A stretch of DNA of 64,000 nt, from assembly GCF_030813715.1 (NCBI RefSeq), contig NZ_JAUSUZ010000001.1, forward strand, positions 744,001-808,000, written 5' to 3'. Numbering within the stretch: position 1 is the first letter of the stretch; the number at the start of each line of letters is the position of its first letter. A program made the translations under genes and the position numbers. The DNA is from Catenuloplanes indicus (GTDB taxonomy: Bacteria; Actinomycetota; Actinomycetes; Mycobacteriales; Micromonosporaceae). Positions 63,618 to 64,000 of this stretch are shown here, one piece after another. The notes below the pieces were generated by a model. That model ran no database searches and was not told where the DNA came from. It worked only from the letters and a program-made list of their open reading frames with translations.

Positions 63618-64000
63618 ATGTCCGACCAGCGCTATCAGACCTGCCCCTTGGTTCTCCGTGCAGAGTCACCGGGAGACGCGATGAACGAGATCCTCGACCA
63701 GATCGGCGTTGGGGCGGGTGACGAGATCGCAGCGGATCCGGAGAACGGTATCCGTTATCAGGAGCTGTTCGGCGTTGCACCGGACCTCGTCATCCATTAC
63801 GTCGAGGACGACCTGACCGACGATTATGCGGTCTTCGTGACCTCGTCGCCGGACACGGCGCGGCAGGCGGACGAACTCGCCTCGGTGTTCACCGACCAGC
63901 TCGAGCATTGGACGTTGGACGAGCTGGCTCGGGCGATCGACGACGCGTCCGACCCCCGCGAGTTCGCCGCGGCGCTCGCCCGGGCCGCGCTAGGCGCGCC
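63618..64000 (+). CDS. Acidic protein after the effector gene, cut by the right edge
   Basis: The frame starts at ATG (MSDQRYQTCPLVLR) with AGGAGA upstream and is still open at the window end, giving 127 visible residues. The protein is acidic and soluble. It has an alpha/beta-like first half (APDLVIHYVEDDLTDDYAVFVTS) and a helical second half with 'LDELARAIDDASDPREFAAALARAAL' that resembles the start of HEAT-type repeats. Codon bias is weaker than in the CIS structural genes. By position it could be an immunity protein or chaperone for the upstream effector. This is inference. Confidence 0.6.
   Translation, partial: MSDQRYQTCPLVLRAESPGDAMNEILDQIGVGAGDEIAADPENGIRYQELFGVAPDLVIHYVEDDLTDDYAVFVTSSPDTARQADELASVFTDQLEHWTLDELARAIDDASDPREFAAALARAALGA

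Overview
This window comes from a very high-GC actinomycete chromosome. Long GC3-biased genes, GTG starts, ATGA/GTGA start-stop overlaps, an MbtH protein, a LuxR/GAF regulator and a SpoIIE/RsbW-type signalling protein all point to an actinobacterium. A Micromonosporaceae-like host is my guess from overall flavour and was not computed. No rRNA, tRNA, CRISPR array or insertion sequence was seen.

Layout. (1) 1-5.2 kb: the tail of an NB-ARC/TPR regulator cut by the left edge, a small anchored protein, an M23 peptidase, and a ThuA plus Gfo/Idh/MocA sugar-metabolism pair. (2) 5.4-29.8 kb: a nonribosomal peptide locus. Eight minus-strand genes read from about 27.1 kb down to 5.4 kb: NRPS module 1 fused to a LanB/PEARL-like lantibiotic-dehydratase domain, NRPS module 2, a kynurenine-3-monooxygenase-like flavoenzyme, a small conserved protein, NRPS module 3, NRPS module 4 ending in a thioester reductase, an MFS exporter and an O-methyltransferase. 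A divergent mbtH shares the promoter region, followed by a bicupin and a LuxR-type regulator. (3) 29.9-34.3 kb: a 1347-residue hybrid sensor kinase/PPM phosphatase/RsbW-like protein translationally coupled to a STAS anti-sigma antagonist. (4) 34.4-37.5 kb: a zinc alcohol dehydrogenase, and an SDR coupled to a CYP152-type peroxygenase. (5) 37.7-43.0 kb: a rifampin phosphotransferase with a rifampin-associated element (RAE) upstream, then small accessory genes (YCII, VOC, DUF4126, tiny membrane and hypothetical proteins). (6) 43.1-49.8 kb: a secreted malectin-like/beta-propeller protein and a three-subunit molybdenum aldehyde oxidoreductase of PaoABC type. (7) 50.2-64 kb: the left part of an extracellular or cytoplasmic contractile injection system (CIS): sheath, tube, two small structural genes, DUF4255 cap, AAA ATPase, a small protein, a 2059-residue DUF4157 effector-like protein, and the start of a further gene cut by the right edge.

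How the genes work together. The NRPS genes are chained by 4-8 base overlaps and one 46-base gap and look like one transcript from a TTGACA-N17-TAGCTT promoter. They imply a short peptide with about four residues, released by reduction to an aldehyde, alcohol or derived cyclic imine. The flavoenzyme suggests aromatic (kynurenine-like) hydroxylation, the O-methyltransferase tailors, and the MFS protein exports. The most unusual element is the LanB-like domain fused to the C-terminus of the first NRPS module. This family uses aminoacyl-tRNA either to glutamylate Ser/Thr before elimination or, in PEARLs, to append amino acids; no elimination domain is visible here. The CIS genes form one tight operon whose first Shine-Dalgarno lies in a perfect 8-bp hairpin.
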